This document shows, piece after piece, positions 23,131 to 37,000 of a stretch of DNA of 64,000 bases. Numbering within the stretch: position 1 is the first letter of the stretch; the number at the start of each line of letters is the position of its first letter. Made by a program: the position numbers and the translations under genes. Source of the DNA: Angiostrongylus vasorum (lineage: Eukaryota > Nematoda > Chromadorea > Rhabditida > Metastrongylidae); the NCBI GenBank assembly GCA_018806985.1, contig JADANN010000432.1, forward strand, positions 310,001 through 374,000, written 5' to 3'. The notes under the pieces are model-generated. The model was given only the letters and a program-made list of their open reading frames with translations. It had not been told where the DNA came from and ran no database searches.

Positions 23131-23374
23131 AATACGTAAAAAAGGCTCTTCAAATACCTCACAAGTGTGTATCTCAGTTGACTCATTAAATAAAGGCTAT
23201 CTTTATTCTATTAAACGAAACAGCTCTACATGTTGTGGGGAAGAATTTCCATCATTTGATTGGTTCCCTCACATCCGTCATCCATGAAAATCTTCGGATT
23301 CAAGAGTTGGTTTTGGCGTAACATGAATATCTTGCCTTCCTTATCAGTACCGTTCAACGCTGGTTGAGACTACT

Positions 23375-23809
23375 CTACTGAAATCGTGAGATGGCTCTAT
23401 TGGAGCACTCAAACGTTTCCAGAAAAGAAGCTGTTGCTTGTGTCTGTAGACCAGAAGGAATTTTTTCCCAGAAAACCTGGAACCTCTCCAAACATTCCAG
23501 AGAAAACGAAAACACGGTTGACCTCGGGATGGATCAAATAAGCGACTAGGTGTGTGTAACGTTCTTGTTTGATTAACTTACCTCAGCTAGGAAACTAGAA
23601 ACGAGAGCGAGATCCTTCGTGCTCGTTTCTTCCATATCCATCTGTCCACTCAGAACTATTGCATAGCCAATACATATGTAACCATGACCAAATTTATTTA
23701 ATACAGACACCATCCGACTATAACTGGCTACATGAAGGTCATTGGCGTGGTAACAGCCAGCTCGCACTGGCCTCTCCATGAACATTAACAAAACAATACA
23801 GTCGTTCAC
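23375..23809 (-). CDS. Hypothetical protein, 3' exons of a small minus-strand gene
   Basis: A minus-strand frame from 23809 to the donor GAG|GTAAGT (exon low end 23582) encodes ~76 residues (ANDLHVASYSRM, GYAIVLSGQMDMEE). It joins in phase to a terminal exon, 23375-23443, ending TAG (22 aa, FLETFECSNRAISRF). Possible upstream parts are a start-like exon at 24893-24916 and an exon-like piece ending at a GTAAGC donor near 24505, but I could not phase-link them. No family was recognised. Confidence 0.35.
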
Positions 23810-25095
23810 ATGCTTATATCTGGATCAATGAGAAGTGAATTAAACCTCTCTCGTAATGTAGTGATCCTAACCGATTTACATGGCCAAATTCCAATTCGTG
23901 CAAGAAAGAAACGTAGTGTTAACAAAAGGCAGCATGGAGAACGAATGCGAGCGCTACTGTACGGGACTGGACAATCAACTATGACCGAGTTTCTTGAACA
24001 TATTTATTTTTCGACTGAATTTTTTCAGCTTCACAACCGAGCGTTAATTGAAATACAAGCATGCCAATTGAAATTGCATGAAGCCACAGAGAAATGAACA
24101 CATCTGAGTCCTCTACAAACACTTTTAAAAAACAAACGGTTATGAGGAGTAGTACAAAGGAAGTGAGGCAGATTAAATTTGTCCGGCAGCAAACATTGGA
24201 AACAGATTTGGTGAGAGTCAGGACCAAGATGAGAACAGCGAAAAAGGAAAGGAAGGGAAACGAAGATCGAACGAATATCCATTCACAATCAATTGTGGAC
24301 AAACTTAACGGTGTGCAGTGCTCTCATTACAAGGAAAATGGAACATTCACTTAAGTCGAGTTTATAAAACAAGTCTGTTCTCCTCATCAACAGCATACTA
24401 TCTTTAGCTAGCCTATTCGCGACGAACCCGATTCCCATTTTCAATTACGATAACTTCTGGTACATCAGACAAAACTGGACTGCATATCTGCTTACCAGTT
24501 CAGATCAATCGAGCACTGAACAGCTCTACTGAAGATCTCAAATCTATTTCCATATGCCTTCACACAGCAAAAAGTTTATGGCATTTGTTATTCAATCGAT
24601 TGCTTACTGATAAGCCATTAAACATGTTGTCCACTTGCAGATTTAACGAGTCCGTAGTATGCAACTCTATCTAACATTAGTATCATTAGAACAAAGGATT
24701 GCGACGGGAGAAGAGAAAGTAATTCGTCATCTTCCTCTCAAAATAGTTCAATACTCCGTAAGATATTCGATTCCGAATTCCGACGAAATAATAGATCACC
24801 AACTAATGCAAATTACGTATTAATTCTTCAACTTCTCCCGTTATCTCCAACAAGGTGAAAAATATACGCCAGAGCGAAGAAGAAAAATTTACCTTTCCCA
24901 TGCTGAAACTAATCATTTTACCACAATGGTTTCCCAGGATATTTCTCAATGTTCAGTACTCCAACGCAACGAGATGTCACTAGGAAAAAAAAAGGGTTAT
25001 GTTAATTAATACGAGTGAGAACTTGTGTGAGAATAGCGTTAGAAAGTGATAGAAAGTTATGACGTTAATTATGTTCAAAATCAAGCAAAACTGCT

Positions 25096-28000
25096 CTAAA
25101 ACTCTTCGCTAAGAAGAGGAGGAGAAACACGGATCGGTTCTTGTTGATCAAGAATCTCTTCGATCGACACCTCTAGTCGTTCGGCCCATCGACAGCATAC
25201 ATCGTAGATGAGAAGCAAACAATACGCATCCATTGCCGCGTACCTTAGCTGAAATTAACACTTAAGCTTTTTAATGTTCTTGAGGTTAAAACAGCAAAAC
25301 ACACCAACGAAGCAAGCGCAGAATAGGGAACGGTTAGCTGTTTGGAAAAATTGCTGATACAAAAGCTTTTTGAAATCATTTAGCTTTATTTTAAAACTCA
25401 ACTAAGGGATATTTCCGTAGAGAAAATGAAGACAGAAGAATATTCTCTTTCTTTAAAAACCAGAAGAACTATTTAGAACGAAATCTACCCCAAAACTAAC
25501 CATGAACAATCTTTATACACTTTAAAGTTATAAGTCGAATCCAAGCAATACGTAGAAGGATAAAACCAAACCTTTAAGAAATATTCGGTAAGGCTTCGTG
25601 GTAGCAGTACTTGTTCACTATAGGCGACGGTAAAACAAAATGTTAAAAGATTTGATGGAAAATGTGCTCGATAAATATAGAAAGACAACAAATCAACCTC
25701 ACTGTTAAACAAGGGTCATTCGGAAAAGTGGTTTCTTTATCTCTCAAGTTCTATTCTGAAAATCTACGTCATTTAACCCATAACGGCCAGCCACCTTATT
25801 TCGTGGTGTTCCCAACAGATTATGAACAATTTTTCGTTGGCTGTGAACTTCCGGGTTTTTAGACAATAAAGAATAAATTTTCAATAACTAAAAAGATCTA
25901 GGGGCTATGAACATGACAGCCGTTCAAATGGTATGAATGATAGGAATGCCACTGTTTACTGTGTGTTACTATGGTCCATTATGCAAATACACTGCTGGCA
26001 GCACTTGGAAGTATTCCGCATTCTGTGTTGAATCCAATTCGGATTCGGACACTATAACGTTCATATAAGTCGTTTGGCCGAGTTCACCACGGACACTGCA
26101 AGGTCCATACGTGGTATCATGGGTTAACGGACCTACATTAAACTTGATTTTTGGAAAACAAGCAGAAAATTCTAAGATTTATTTGTTATTAGACCACATC
26201 GAGCTCTCAGATAATTTCCAATCATATTGATTACAACTTCAATAAAGTATTCCAGCAAAAAACCGCCCACCGCCCAGCATCACCATATTACTCAGTTCCA
26301 GTCTTTATAAAGTACTTGATTATGATATTTGGAAAATTATATTCTAGGACTCTATCCAACTATTTCGCTATCAACCATTAGCACTTCTGACAAGCACAAA
26401 ACCTCGACAACGTATTAAATTAGGTATAAGATACATTTTATTCCCCTTCCCTCCTTAAAGCTTTACTCTTTAAAGCAAACTTGACTAACAAGGCGATATT
26501 TCTCTTGATTGTTAGAATTCTTTGCAAGCAAGATATGATTAATTCTATGTTATTCTTGTATTTTGGAAGAGAAAAAAACACAGAATAAGGACGGTGCTCA
26601 ATACTGGTCTTAGTGAACGTTAACAACGAAGTAGGTTGAATATAATAGTCGGAAAGCGAACTCTGCTGAAGTAAAACTGGTCATATCCACGCAGGTATGG
26701 GTGTAAAATGATTTCCAGACATGTAAATGAATGGCTGGCCAAGCTCGCAAGCTACCGAGTATAAGGGTATTGGAAGTGCTGTAATAGTTACAAGCACTAC
26801 TGTTATGAAATCTCCAATGGTACGGCGCAAAAATTGCGGCCGATTGAATTTCTACTGAAAAATAACACTTTAATACAATCCAGGTCACACAATGACTTCA
26901 ACACTTACATGGGTGTAGGAGTGCAAATAAGCAATTATGCATTGGCTTCAACGCATTTACCTTCAGGCTAATTATTTTGCTGCCCAAAACTCTTCTTTCC
27001 ACACTTTTTGATCCGTTCCCACCTACAGGTGTGTGTCAGGCAGAGTCCGAAAACCTACATTCTACATCTATAATTTGCAAAAACAACTGTTTTGCTGACA
27101 ACTTCGTTCACCAGACCACAGTACTGCTAATTAGTAATCTATTACGAAATATCTCCCGTAACGAAATATCCACAAAAACCGTACTAAGATGTTTTTGTTG
27201 CAACAATATAATATATGAGAACTGCGGCTACCACTTTGCTTTTCCAGCGACTGGTAAGCACATAAACTGTTGTTGATATAGAGAGTAGACTATGTATTTT
27301 TAAGAATGGGAGGAAGCAACGGATCGCATAGGTGGAGCTCAACGCATGTGGAGCGAGGAGAAAAACTGAAGCACCATGTGGCCGTCAGTGCAAACTATAC
27401 GTTGTCATGAAAGTGTTAAAAGAGCGATGAAAGTATCAACAATGAGTGGAAACAAAAGTAATTAGTCGGAACCTTTAGGGGTAGTAAAATCGGATGACAC
27501 TCAGCAGTAAACTGGATGACATACATGTGTAGTTGGGTAATACTTTTTGAGAACCGCGCAACACGATGAAGTTGGTATCACAAACCCTATCAGTACGATT
27601 GAACTGGTCATATGTGGAGATAAAAACATGCACCAAAGTTAACTGGAGAATATCTGAATTCGATTAGTTCAACACGCCAGGCCTAACCGAAAACATGACA
27701 TGAATAATATACTAACAAGTTCTACGGCTATGACCAACTTTACACAATGCATACAGACCTGTGATGACCGCAACGGTCGTCGATCCCACACTGAACATTG
27801 TTCGGTTTTATCTAACGGGCGCCCTAACACTCGTTCACAGACGTAAGATAGTCCCCACTTTGCTGAGCGTTGGACAATCGACTCTTGTCCTTCGTCTTTA
27901 GGAAGATTAACATCCGTTACACCTTCAATTGAAATATGTACTCATCATTTAGTCTATTTCAGTAACGAATATCTAACTCGTTAATGTATTCTTGTCAAAT

Positions 28001-31000
28001 AAGCAAGGCTAAAAAATTTTAAAGCAGCATGCTACTGGTTCTCTTTTCTTAAAGAGATCAAATTGTGCTTCACTTAACTTATCCATAGGCAAAACTTTTT
28101 AGAAAACTTTCTTGGATATTAACCTTCGGCTGTATCTTGTTCAATCATCTGTGGTTGTTCCAACTCGCTATGTATAATCGGTGGAGGAAGGACTTCATTC
28201 AGAATCGCATCGTTATCTTCCAATCTCTCCGTTCGCTCCAGCAGCTACATTTGAAGAAGCGAAAATTATCAACAACAGAACAAGGAATACGCCTTAACTT
28301 AGGCTCTGTTATACTTGTTAAGTGAACATCTTAATAAAATAAAGGAATAACGTTGAATACGAATTTAACTCCAAGCTGTTCAAGGAAGTGAAAATTTGCA
28401 TTCGCACTAGTGTCATCGGAATGATACTAATTTCTCATTACCTACCAGTAATTTTTCGACAACTCAAAAGACCGACTTTCTATAAACCTCGGTATAGATC
28501 GTTGATATATTTATTTATATGATTTTATAAACTGATCTTCTTTAGCTGATACGAGGTTGGTATAGGTCTTCGTTGTCGTTGTCGTTGTCGTTGTTGTTGG
28601 TTTTGGACTCACGTGTCCCACTCGTAACATCACGGCTCTGAGAAAGGCCAAAACGCTGAAACGTCAGCCATCGACCAACAACACCAACAACGACAAGAAC
28701 AACGAATAACTAATACCAACCTCGAATCAGCTAAACAAGATCAGTTTATAAAGATCATATAAATAAATTTTCGATAGATGAAATATTTAGGGGCATGAGC
28801 ATTAAACATTTGTGACAGAGATTTGTGGAGAAGACTTCGTATTGATAAAAAAAATATTAGGGCATAAAATTCCTCAAAGTAAAAAAAAAGTAAAGAAATG
28901 AAAAACAAGCCAGAGTACAGGAATAAAAACAAAACAATTTAAATTTTTTAAAGGGTATAACGAAAGAAAGCAAGGGCGCGTGTGGCGCAGTGGTCGGAGG
29001 CCCCCCTGCAACACACATGTGGAGTCGATCCCCGCGCCCATGGCCCGCAAGCCTTCCACCTCTCCGGGGTCGACAAATTGCTACCATACCTGTATGGAAG
29101 GATAGCAGCAGCACTGGCTCGACACATCGGTAGGCCATCGTGAGTCACTGTGGAAGTCACATATACATCCAATCACCTCCAAACGATACTTAATGAAGTC
29201 GAATGCAAGGCGCATCTCTCAGGCATCGATCAACGCCGAGAGCTTTAGAGCTTTACAACGAAAGAGCTACAGCAGAAAATATCAGCGAATCCGTGGGAAC
29301 AAAAATGAGTCATGTAGACAAAATACCGTGTTAACTTCTATCTTCTATCTTAACTTCTTCTTCTTAACTTCTTCTATTTATTGCCTATTTTCCACACAAA
29401 AAAAGGATAAAGCTCTCGGCGTTGATCAATCCCTGAGGGATGCGCCATGCATTCGACTTCACTAATTAACGTTTGAGGTGATGGAATGCATATCCGGTCT
29501 TTACAATGACTCGCGGTGGCCTCCCGATGTATCGAGTCAATGCTGCTATCGTCCCAGACAAGTCTGGTACCAATTTGCCGACCCCAGAGGGATGGAAGAC
29601 TTGGTGGGCCATGGGCGCTGGGATCGATTCCACATGTGCGTCACAGTGGCGCCTCCAACCACTTGCCCACGCGTGCCCTATTTTTCACATAGCAAGGTAT
29701 TATGTGGAATACAACTACAGGGTGCTGAGATGTAAGCAAACAACGGAACCTCAGTTTGGCTTCGAACTTTCGATTACCCTCTCCGAGAGTAAGGGTAAAA
29801 TCTAGTTTGTTCAACTGCTTTGAAGCTCGAAACAGGAACCTTTGTAAAATGAAAAAAAAGCAAAACAGTGCAGTTAATGGCTCTTCTGGCCTCATTTCTA
29901 CAATTATGGCTTAGGTATCGAATGGGATACATAGTGTGGTAAGGAAAAAAAACTGTAACTCCACTAAACCGATATGGGCACTAGTACACATGGTCGATTG
30001 GCCTATATCGCTATGGACACTTCAGTGCCTATACGGCGGGGAAGAATATGTTGATGAAATTCGCTAAGAGTTAAGATTTTACCGTCTAAAGTTAATGACT
30101 AAGGATGACTAAAATATATTCGTTTTCGTGCCACCCCTAAGCGACTTATCACGTTGCGAATGTGTTAATTTATACCAAATTGGAATGCTCACTATCTACC
30201 TCAAAAAATATCGAACGGGAACTACTTCAAGAAGAATATCACATTCGTTCTACTTACCTCTGCAACCAACTTTCCCACGCAAATCACGTTCTCCGGCTCA
30301 AATAACGCACGACAGTGAGGAACAGCAGCCCGCAATTGCGTAAGATCTTCATTGAACTGGAATCCTAAAACACTTGGATTTTATTCGAGAACAAACACAT
30401 AGTTACTACTATTGTTTAATCCAGAAACTGTGGTAATATAAATACACACACATTTTTGTTTGGGTTAACTAATTGTATGATTGGACTAGACTCATCCCAA
30501 CGGTTTGCCGCCTTCTCGTGGCTGGGAGGTGTTCCTGGGTGTCGGTATGCACTGCACAGCGGCGAGATTCATCCGTCTGGCAGGGTCTCCAAAGCTGAGA
30601 AGGAGTCCACCGTTTCCATCAGGAAGTCCAGCTAAGAGTAAACCAGTACCAAGACCCACCACCGTCCTGGTATCAAAGTCGCATGGTGGCAAATCTCCCT
30701 CTGATCCACACGGGCTGCGACTGCCTGTCGTGGTGACGACCTGGGGCAGACCTGGGCCAGGCCGACCTCGAGACTTCAGCGAAACCAACGGCTAAACCAG
30801 CAACACTCCGAAAAGTGGAAACTATGTTGTTGGGGCCCGCACAACGAGTGAGGAATGGTCGTCCAGGTATCGAGGTTTGATTGGACTAAGTGGCATACTT
30901 TTCAAAAACTGGAAACTGGAAGAGAAAAAAAAATAGCATAACAAACTGCAAGTTTTATCAATAAACAACTTCTCGGACGAGCATCCAATCAATTACTCCA

Positions 31001-34000
31001 TTACTCCCAAAACTCCTATAAATTAAACCCATCTTACCCAGTTTGAGAATTGCCTTGTCAAGAAACAACATGTCGAAAAACTCTTGCAGTGAACTAGCAG
31101 GTAGTTCAGCACGATTATCGAGATCGATTATGAAAATACGGTCACGCAGTGATAACTGCAGTATCGTCGCTCTGCTCTTCGCAACAAAAGCGCTCCACTC
31201 CGCGTCAAGCCCCACGATCAACTGCCCAAGAGGACTTCTATTTTTCAAACGGTTCAATTCCTCAGTGAGAATATGTAGATCGGCAGCCGTACGGACAAAA
31301 AACAATGCTCTAAAACACGACCACAATGGATACAAAGCTAACCGGTAAGCAACAATAACTTAGAAGAATATGAGCATATAGCGACATACTTCCACGTTAG
31401 CAGGAAAATTCAAGAAATCCTCCGTAGGAAGTAGAGGATCGCTACAGAGTTCATTCCTGAAAAGCAAAGTTCTTACAAAAAAACCAGAAACGTATGCCCA
31501 TGTTGAAATATTAGGCGGCTAACCAATGGCGTTTACATCAGAATAAATCTTCAAACAAGAAATCTATTCTCACGTCCACACCTAAGTCAACCGGCCAGCC
31601 TACACGACAATTCGTAAACAAGAAGAAGTCCTAGTCGGGTGAAGTTTCCTATCATGTTCCCCTGAAGCGGATGTTTACATCATCATTATGAGAATAATGC
31701 ATGGAAAATAGTATCCCCTAATACTGCATGTTCATTCAGCGTTGGAATGGTCTTTGGGATAGGAGCAGTCTACTGAAACTTGTGTTGAAAGCTCACAATA
31801 AACTCGGAAAGATTCAATAAAAACGGATCTGAAGTCGAATATTTTACCTAATGCGCAATTCTATTAAACCTTCGTATGTCAAATTTCTACACCCTACTCT
31901 TATTTCAACCACAAGGGAGCGTGTAACGTATTGGTCGGACGCGCACTGCAATACACACGTGATCGATCTCCGCACCCAACGCTCACCAAGCCCTCCAACC
32001 CACTAGGGTCAGCAAATTGGTACCGGACTTGCCTACGAGGATAGCAGCACTAGCTAGATACATCAGTAGGCCACGAGTCATTGTGAAGGTCAGATATGCA
32101 TCCAACTACCTCCAACGATGCTTAGTGAAGTCGAATTGATGGCGCACCCCTCAGAGATTGATCAACACCGTGAACTTTATCCCTTGTTTTCTTTACTTTT
32201 ATATCCATTATTTGCCTAATGAGAGCGTCCCCAGTCGGCCATCTGCCAGAATACGTTGCGCATTATGATCGGATAGGAGGTTTAACGCGAAGAAATTGCA
32301 ACGATATATTTGCCGACGCCAAGTGATTGAACTCTTCGTTTTTGCTATGCCAAATCGACATACATTCTGTACGAAGGCTGGCCTCTCAAAGGTTTCCCGC
32401 TCACGTGGCTGGGAGGTGTTCCTGGGTGCGGTGCTGCGATGTACAGCAGGGGATTCATCCTTCGGCAAAGTCCCTCAAGCTCAGGAGTCCGGCATTTCCA
32501 TCAGGAAGGCCAGCCAAGAGTAAGCGAATACCAGGATCCACCACCGTCCTGGTACCAAACTAGTCATATGGTGGTAAATCTCCCTCAAATCCAGCAGGGA
32601 GGCGACTGCCCATAGTCGTGACGACCTGGGGCAGACTTTGGCAAGGCTGACCTCGGGACTTCAGGGAAACACCATGGCTAAACTAATAAATCTCCGAAAA
32701 GTGGAGATTATGGTGGGTTCCGTACAACCAGTGAGGTATGGCCGTCCAAATATCAAGGCTGTCACTCTCATACAAAATTACGTAGGTGTAGTGACGCATA
32801 TGATGCAAATAGCAAATGTTTCTCCGCATAGGAATGTGTAGACATGACCTCTAATTTTTATGTTTTAACATCTCTATTTTGGCACACAGTACTCATATTC
32901 TTTGTCTTAAAATCTCAAATTTATTCTGTTCTCTTGAAACCTCGATAAAACGATAAAAAGGATAAGGCTCTCGGCCTTAATCAGTCCCTGAGAGATGCGC
33001 CATGCATTCGAATTCAATAAGCATCGTTGGTGACCGAATGCATACCTGGCCTTTAAAATGATTCGCGGTGGCCTACCGATGTATCGAGGCAGTGCTGCTA
33101 TCCTCCCAGACAAGTCTGATATCAATTTGCCCACACCGGAGGGATGGAAGACTCGGCGAGCCTCGGGCGCGGGGATCGATCCCATGTGTGCATTGAAAGG
33201 CGCCACCAACCACTGCGCTGCACCCGCCTGATGAAACCTTGATATGGGTCTTCAGATGTCTGCTAAATAAGTCACCTTACTGGATAACTGACCTGTTTCT
33301 CACATTTGTTCTACGCATAAGTGCAGGTTGCATGCAACGCCAGTAATGAGCCGCACCATAATCGTGAAATTCTTTCTCGAGTAGGTTACAAATATACCTA
33401 ATAAAAATTGAAAATCTTAGTGATGCCTTACAAAACAAGAAATATGTGTGTAAAAATATCAAATAGTTTAATAAATGACAAACTAAAGACGACGGAAAAT
33501 CATTAGACAAGAGGACAAAAACCACACTTCTTTAAAGTCGGACGTTGACACAGGATTGTCCAAATCAGCTCATATAGATTCTCTTCTTTCCATGTCTGTA
33601 TCAAATTCTTTCAATCACAAACATTTAAGCACAGTAATTTGGTAAGAAAATTTCACATTTTCTCGTGTTTTAACCTCTGAACCTAATCTCGAAATGTCGA
33701 ACTTTATGCAACAAAAATCCCACACACCTTTTCTACATATGTCTTTCTTGCGAAACTTCTTTAATGCCGCACATGCCCAGCCAATTGGAATTGTAGTATC
33801 CGTGCAAGATTCTGAAAGGCGACTCACATTATGCAGACATTTGCTAAAACAAAGGAGCAATTCCAATTACAGTTGAGTTACATGGCACAGGAACCTACTG
33901 AAAAACTCATCAAATTCATAAACTGAAATTATGGAAATTGGACAGAAATAATGTAATACGTTTTGCTTGATGTCTCAGCCGTCTATAAAAAGTCGGAACT

Positions 34001-37000
34001 TCTATCGCCTGTCTTTCTACTAATCGACGAGTAATTCAAGCATATTTAGTAAACTGGCCATTTGACCGTGTTGCTCAATGGGTTTCGTTCACTTTAACAA
34101 CTTTAAAAGACAATATTTTACTTTTTTATTTTCTGCCTTCTACACTTTTTATGGCAGGTTATTAAGCGAAATACAACCACAAGATTGCTGAGATATTTGC
34201 AAAACTCCGGACCGCAGGTGTTTGCGGTGGGGAACGAACGCGCTATTGTCCTTTCCGGGGAGTACCGCGTTCACCACCAAACTATGCGGGTCCTTCGTTT
34301 CGCCTGTCTCTCAGCTAATTCTATCGATCTCTGCAATCAGCAATCATCCGTCAGCGGGATTGATCTGGGGAGCCCACATCGGCATTGAAGCCAGTTAAGC
34401 TGAAGCTGTAGTTGAATCCACAATATTTTACTTTTTTATTTTCTGCATTCTATCGATAGAACTAACTGAGAGACAGGCGAAACGAAGCACCCGCATGGTG
34501 TGGTGGTGAACGCGTTACTCCCCAGAAAGGACAATAGCGCGTTCGTTCCCCACCGCAAACACCTGCGGTCCGGAGTTTTGCAAATACCTCAGCAATCTTG
34601 TGGTTTTAAAAAAGACAGTCCCAATCACCGTCTCTAGCGGCCGCATCAGTTCCGGTACGGAGTACCTGGTTTCTTATAACGTGTGCGCAGACGAATACAT
34701 TGGTGCAATGAAAACTTAAAGTTAAAAAAAAACACTCCAAAAGACGTAAAATAAACTCCTCCATTGCTAACAGAGTTACAAATGGGATAACTCTGAACTA
34801 AAAATCGCCATCCTTGCACAAGAATCTAAAACTTAAAGCATAAAACCTTCGCGGCATATTAAATAAGTTTCAAAGGTCCAGAAATGAACCGTAGAGAGAA
34901 ATGCTTTATTATCACATGTGATCTCATAAAATATCTCAGACACACATTTTAACATAAAAGGGGCACATTAGCCATCCGCGTGAACTCCACGATGTTAGGT
35001 TATATCAAAAAATAAAAATTAACTGAAAGACTCGTAGCGAACGGTAAATGTCTAAACAAGCCGTTTCCAAGAAAACAGTGAATTATCACTGCAGAGGTCA
35101 CTCGGAATTCGATTTGGGAATAATTTCCCAACAAGCGCTGTTGAAAACGGTCGGCATTTGTTCCTCCGTAGCGATGCTTAATGTTGTAAGGACTACCTGA
35201 CTGATGAACATGCTAGAGCTGCGACAATAATCCTTCACTCCGTGATATCCCATTACAATCCTCACACGGCCCTCTCAAGGAGAGTGGCCCAAAACAATGT
35301 CAAAGAGAGATTAACATTTTCAGGAGCCCATACGTTCAGGTGACAAATACTGTAGATGATGGAAATGCAGGCGATTGATGAAACTTTGGTCGTAAAGTCG
35401 TGTAAAATTGATAGGATTGCAAGTGCGAAAATGTGAAGCTCAACAAAGCTGAACAAAGCTGTCTACCGAACAGGAACGGCCCAATTGTCGACAGCTTCTT
35501 CGACCGCTCCTCCGTCAACTAAGTTGAACGTAACTCAAAAGACCGACTTTCTATAGACCTCGGCATAGATAGTTGATATATTTATTTATATGACCTTATA
35601 AAGTGATCCTCTTCAGCTGATGCGAGGTTGGTATAGGTCTTCGTTGTCGTTGTCGTTGTTGTTGGTGTTGTTGGTCGATGGCTGACGTTTCGGCGATTTT
35701 CGCCTTCCTCAGAGCCTGGGCGTATTTTTATAATAGAATACTTTAGTTATTCGGTGGAAAAGGCTAAAGTATTAATGAAGATCAAAGTTTTAAATAGATG
35801 CCATATCGAACAAAAAGGCTACTCACCGTGATGTTACGAGTGGGAACTGGCCCACCCGTTGTTCACGTGGGGTCGCATGCAGGACACACTCTGAGGTCAA
35901 AATATCATTTTGAAACAGGGCGCCAGTTCACGTGTGATAGTGAGACATTCATCTTTCCGGTTCATCTTTGGATTTTTTGAAATTTATCCAAAAACGCTGC
36001 AAGAGTTCTGCGCGTTGATATTTCCGACTCCTGCGCTAGGATCCGCACTGTCACTTCAAAATCATCGCCGTTGTGCTTTTGTGCCCTATGCGTACCTAGA
36101 GGAGTGTTTTGACGAATTTTAGCTTTCCCATCTAGATGTTCTTTTATGCGGACACAAAGTGGTCTACCCGTTTCCCCAATATATTCCTCACCGCATGCGT
36201 TACATGAGATCAGGTATGTTATACCTGAACTCATGCAATCTCCGATCTCTCCCGTTAGGACAGATCATACAGTTTTTTGAGCTGCACAAACGATCATAGA
36301 GACGGTTGCGAACTAACTGACGGCGTAGGGTATTGGGTGGGATGTCAATAATCGTTATATAATTTTCAAGACCACTTTTTCTTAAGCATCTCTTAATGGC
36401 GTAACTTATTTCATTTAATATGAAGAGTAGCTTAAAAGGGATCTTACTTACGTCCGAAACATTATTTTCGGGAACCACCCTGACGTTTTTGTCCAACCCG
36501 AATGGCTTCTACGTCGTAGCCATTGGAAATGGCAATTTTTCGTGCCAGGTTTTGCGATTTCTTCCTTTCCTCTTCTCCTGTGCACACATTTTTTGTCGCA
36601 CGGTACATACTTTTTTGATAAGTGCTTTTTTCATGTGTGAAGGATGAGAGGAAAGGGGTAGTGAACTAGTATGTTCTTAACACTTAGCTTACGATACCAT
36701 TTTGTTATATAGCCACTTTCCAAATAGCGATATTGACCCTACATTTCGTTTATTTTCCGACGAAATTCTCCGCATACTTAATCACTACCAAAAAAAGAAA
36801 AAACAAGCTACAACCTCACACACCAACAAAAAATGTGGTATGCGCCAGGTTAGAGAGCTTTTGAGTTCAAAATCTGTTAGACTTTCTATTAGTGATAAAG
36901 GTGGAGAATTTGTAGTTATTCCTAGTCAGGTGGATATTAGGATAACAGGAGCACCTCAATGTTTCTCTCTATCGAGCATCCTCCGAAAAGGAATATAGAA

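Noticed and set aside
23810..24354. Two consecutive plus-strand ORFs rich in charged residues
   Set aside because: The second is not in frame with the first and I found no splice sites that join them; no motif is recognised.
24893..24990. A KYPGKPLW phrase resembling the exonuclease signature before motif III
   Set aside because: It runs into a stop at once, and the true signature exon was found at 27759-27922. The region may instead be a 5' UTR with a short start exon.
26977..27276. Cys-rich plus-strand ORF in exonuclease intron 14
   Set aside because: There is no signal peptide, splice partner or known pattern; chance cannot be excluded.
30492..30795. Overlapping ~97-codon ORFs on both strands
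   Set aside because: They fall in repeat A copy 4, and similar ORFs recur in other copies without frame conservation.
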